From: Pseudoalteromonas luteoviolacea B = ATCC 29581
GTDB taxonomy: Bacteria > Pseudomonadota > Gammaproteobacteria > Enterobacterales > Alteromonadaceae
DNA: 64,000 nt
Direction: 5' to 3'
NCBI GenBank assembly: GCA_000333235.1
Contig: CAPN01000023.1
Coordinates: 124,001-188,000 of the forward strand
Made by a program: the position numbers and the translations under genes. Below the pieces are notes generated by a model. The model saw only the letters and a list, made by a program, of their open reading frames with translations, did not search any database and had not been told where the DNA came from. Positions 63,810 through 64,000 of the stretch are shown piece by piece. The number at the start of each line of letters is the position of its first letter. Positions within the stretch are counted from its first letter, which is position 1.

Positions 63810-63998
63810 CTAGCCTTTTTGACTTTCTACCCAACGTTTAATTTTTTCTTCTAAGATACTCATAGGCATCGCACCGTCGATTAATATTTGCGTATGAAAC
63901 GCTTTAATATCAAACTTATCACCTAATTCCTTTGCCGCATATTCACGCAATTCACGGATCTTAAACTGACCCAGTTTATAGGAAAGCGCTTGGCCAGG
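63810..63998 (-). CDS. DUF885-family protein, C-terminal end (partial)
   Basis: The last 62 codons of a gene running off the window: PGQALSYKLGQFKIRELREYA, ELGDKFDIKAFHTQILIDGAMPMSILEEKIKRWVE. This matches the C-terminus of DUF885, a large, mostly exported gluzincin-like group (PGQ-S-YK-G, then FD-KAFH). The stop is TAG at 63810-63812. The full gene lies beyond 64000. Confidence 0.85.
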   Translation of the reverse strand, partial: PGQALSYKLGQFKIRELREYAAKELGDKFDIKAFHTQILIDGAMPMSILEEKIKRWVESQKG

Positions 63999-64000
63999 CC

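Overview
The window looks like the start of a secondary chromosome (chromid) of a marine gammaproteobacterium close to Pseudoalteromonas. The reasons are low GC, a plasmid-type replication initiator facing a Tus terminator protein, a DUF3450-ExbB-ExbB-ExbD-TonB-TPR transport cluster, large TonB receptors, a GH92 mannosidase locus, and ordinary metabolic genes (class II DAHP synthase, ppsA/ppsR, asd) beside them. Genus-level assignment is inference. I saw no rRNA, tRNA or CRISPR array.

Layout. 0-2.4 kb: replication initiator, tus and two oppositely oriented Ter-like sites; a third Ter-like site lies at 7.3 kb. The three share GTATGATGTGTTC and their polarity fits a fork trap next to the origin. 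2.4-14.7 kb: class II DAHP synthase, ppsR/ppsA, a PGPGW membrane protein, a YdiJ-type FAD/Fe-S oxidase, a solitary tyrosine recombinase with a 32-bp palindrome upstream, a DUF808 protein and a secreted alpha/beta hydrolase. 15.0-22.9 kb: an intact Tn7-like core (tnsA-tnsB-tnsC-tniQ, each pair overlapping by one base). Divergent from it is a two-gene operon encoding a half-size HsdS and an HsdM-like protein whose catalytic motif is lost. Two interrupted palindromes of the form ATTC-N8-GAAT lie between the two groups.

23.2-36.7 kb: an envelope-remodelling island. It holds a PmrA/PmrB-like two-component system, a DUF5916 outer-membrane protein, a PAP2 phosphatase, two EptA-type phosphoethanolamine transferases, a DUF3108 protein, an Omp85-type barrel, DgkA and an LtaS/OpgB-like transferase. 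Four promoters share a direct-repeat box (TTMAGY-N5-TTAAGY) exactly 9 bases before a TAnnnT -10 element, so the island probably forms one regulon. 36.9-43.2 kb: a dif-like site, three tandem DUF547 paralogues, a DUF4240 protein and asd. 43.4-53.6 kb: a TonB receptor with a partner lipoprotein and the TonB2-type energising cluster, with possible Pho-like boxes. 53.9-64 kb: a chemoreceptor, a mannoside locus (GH92 mannosidase, BSP peptidase, sugar permease with an in-frame stop) with paired LacI-type operators, a TPR histidine kinase, YcgN and the end of a DUF885 gene.

The strongest candidates for something undescribed are the dead HsdM/half-HsdS pair beside the Tn7-like core, together with the N8 palindromes in its promoter region, and the origin-proximal Tus/Ter fork trap. 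No searches were run; family names come from motif recognition.
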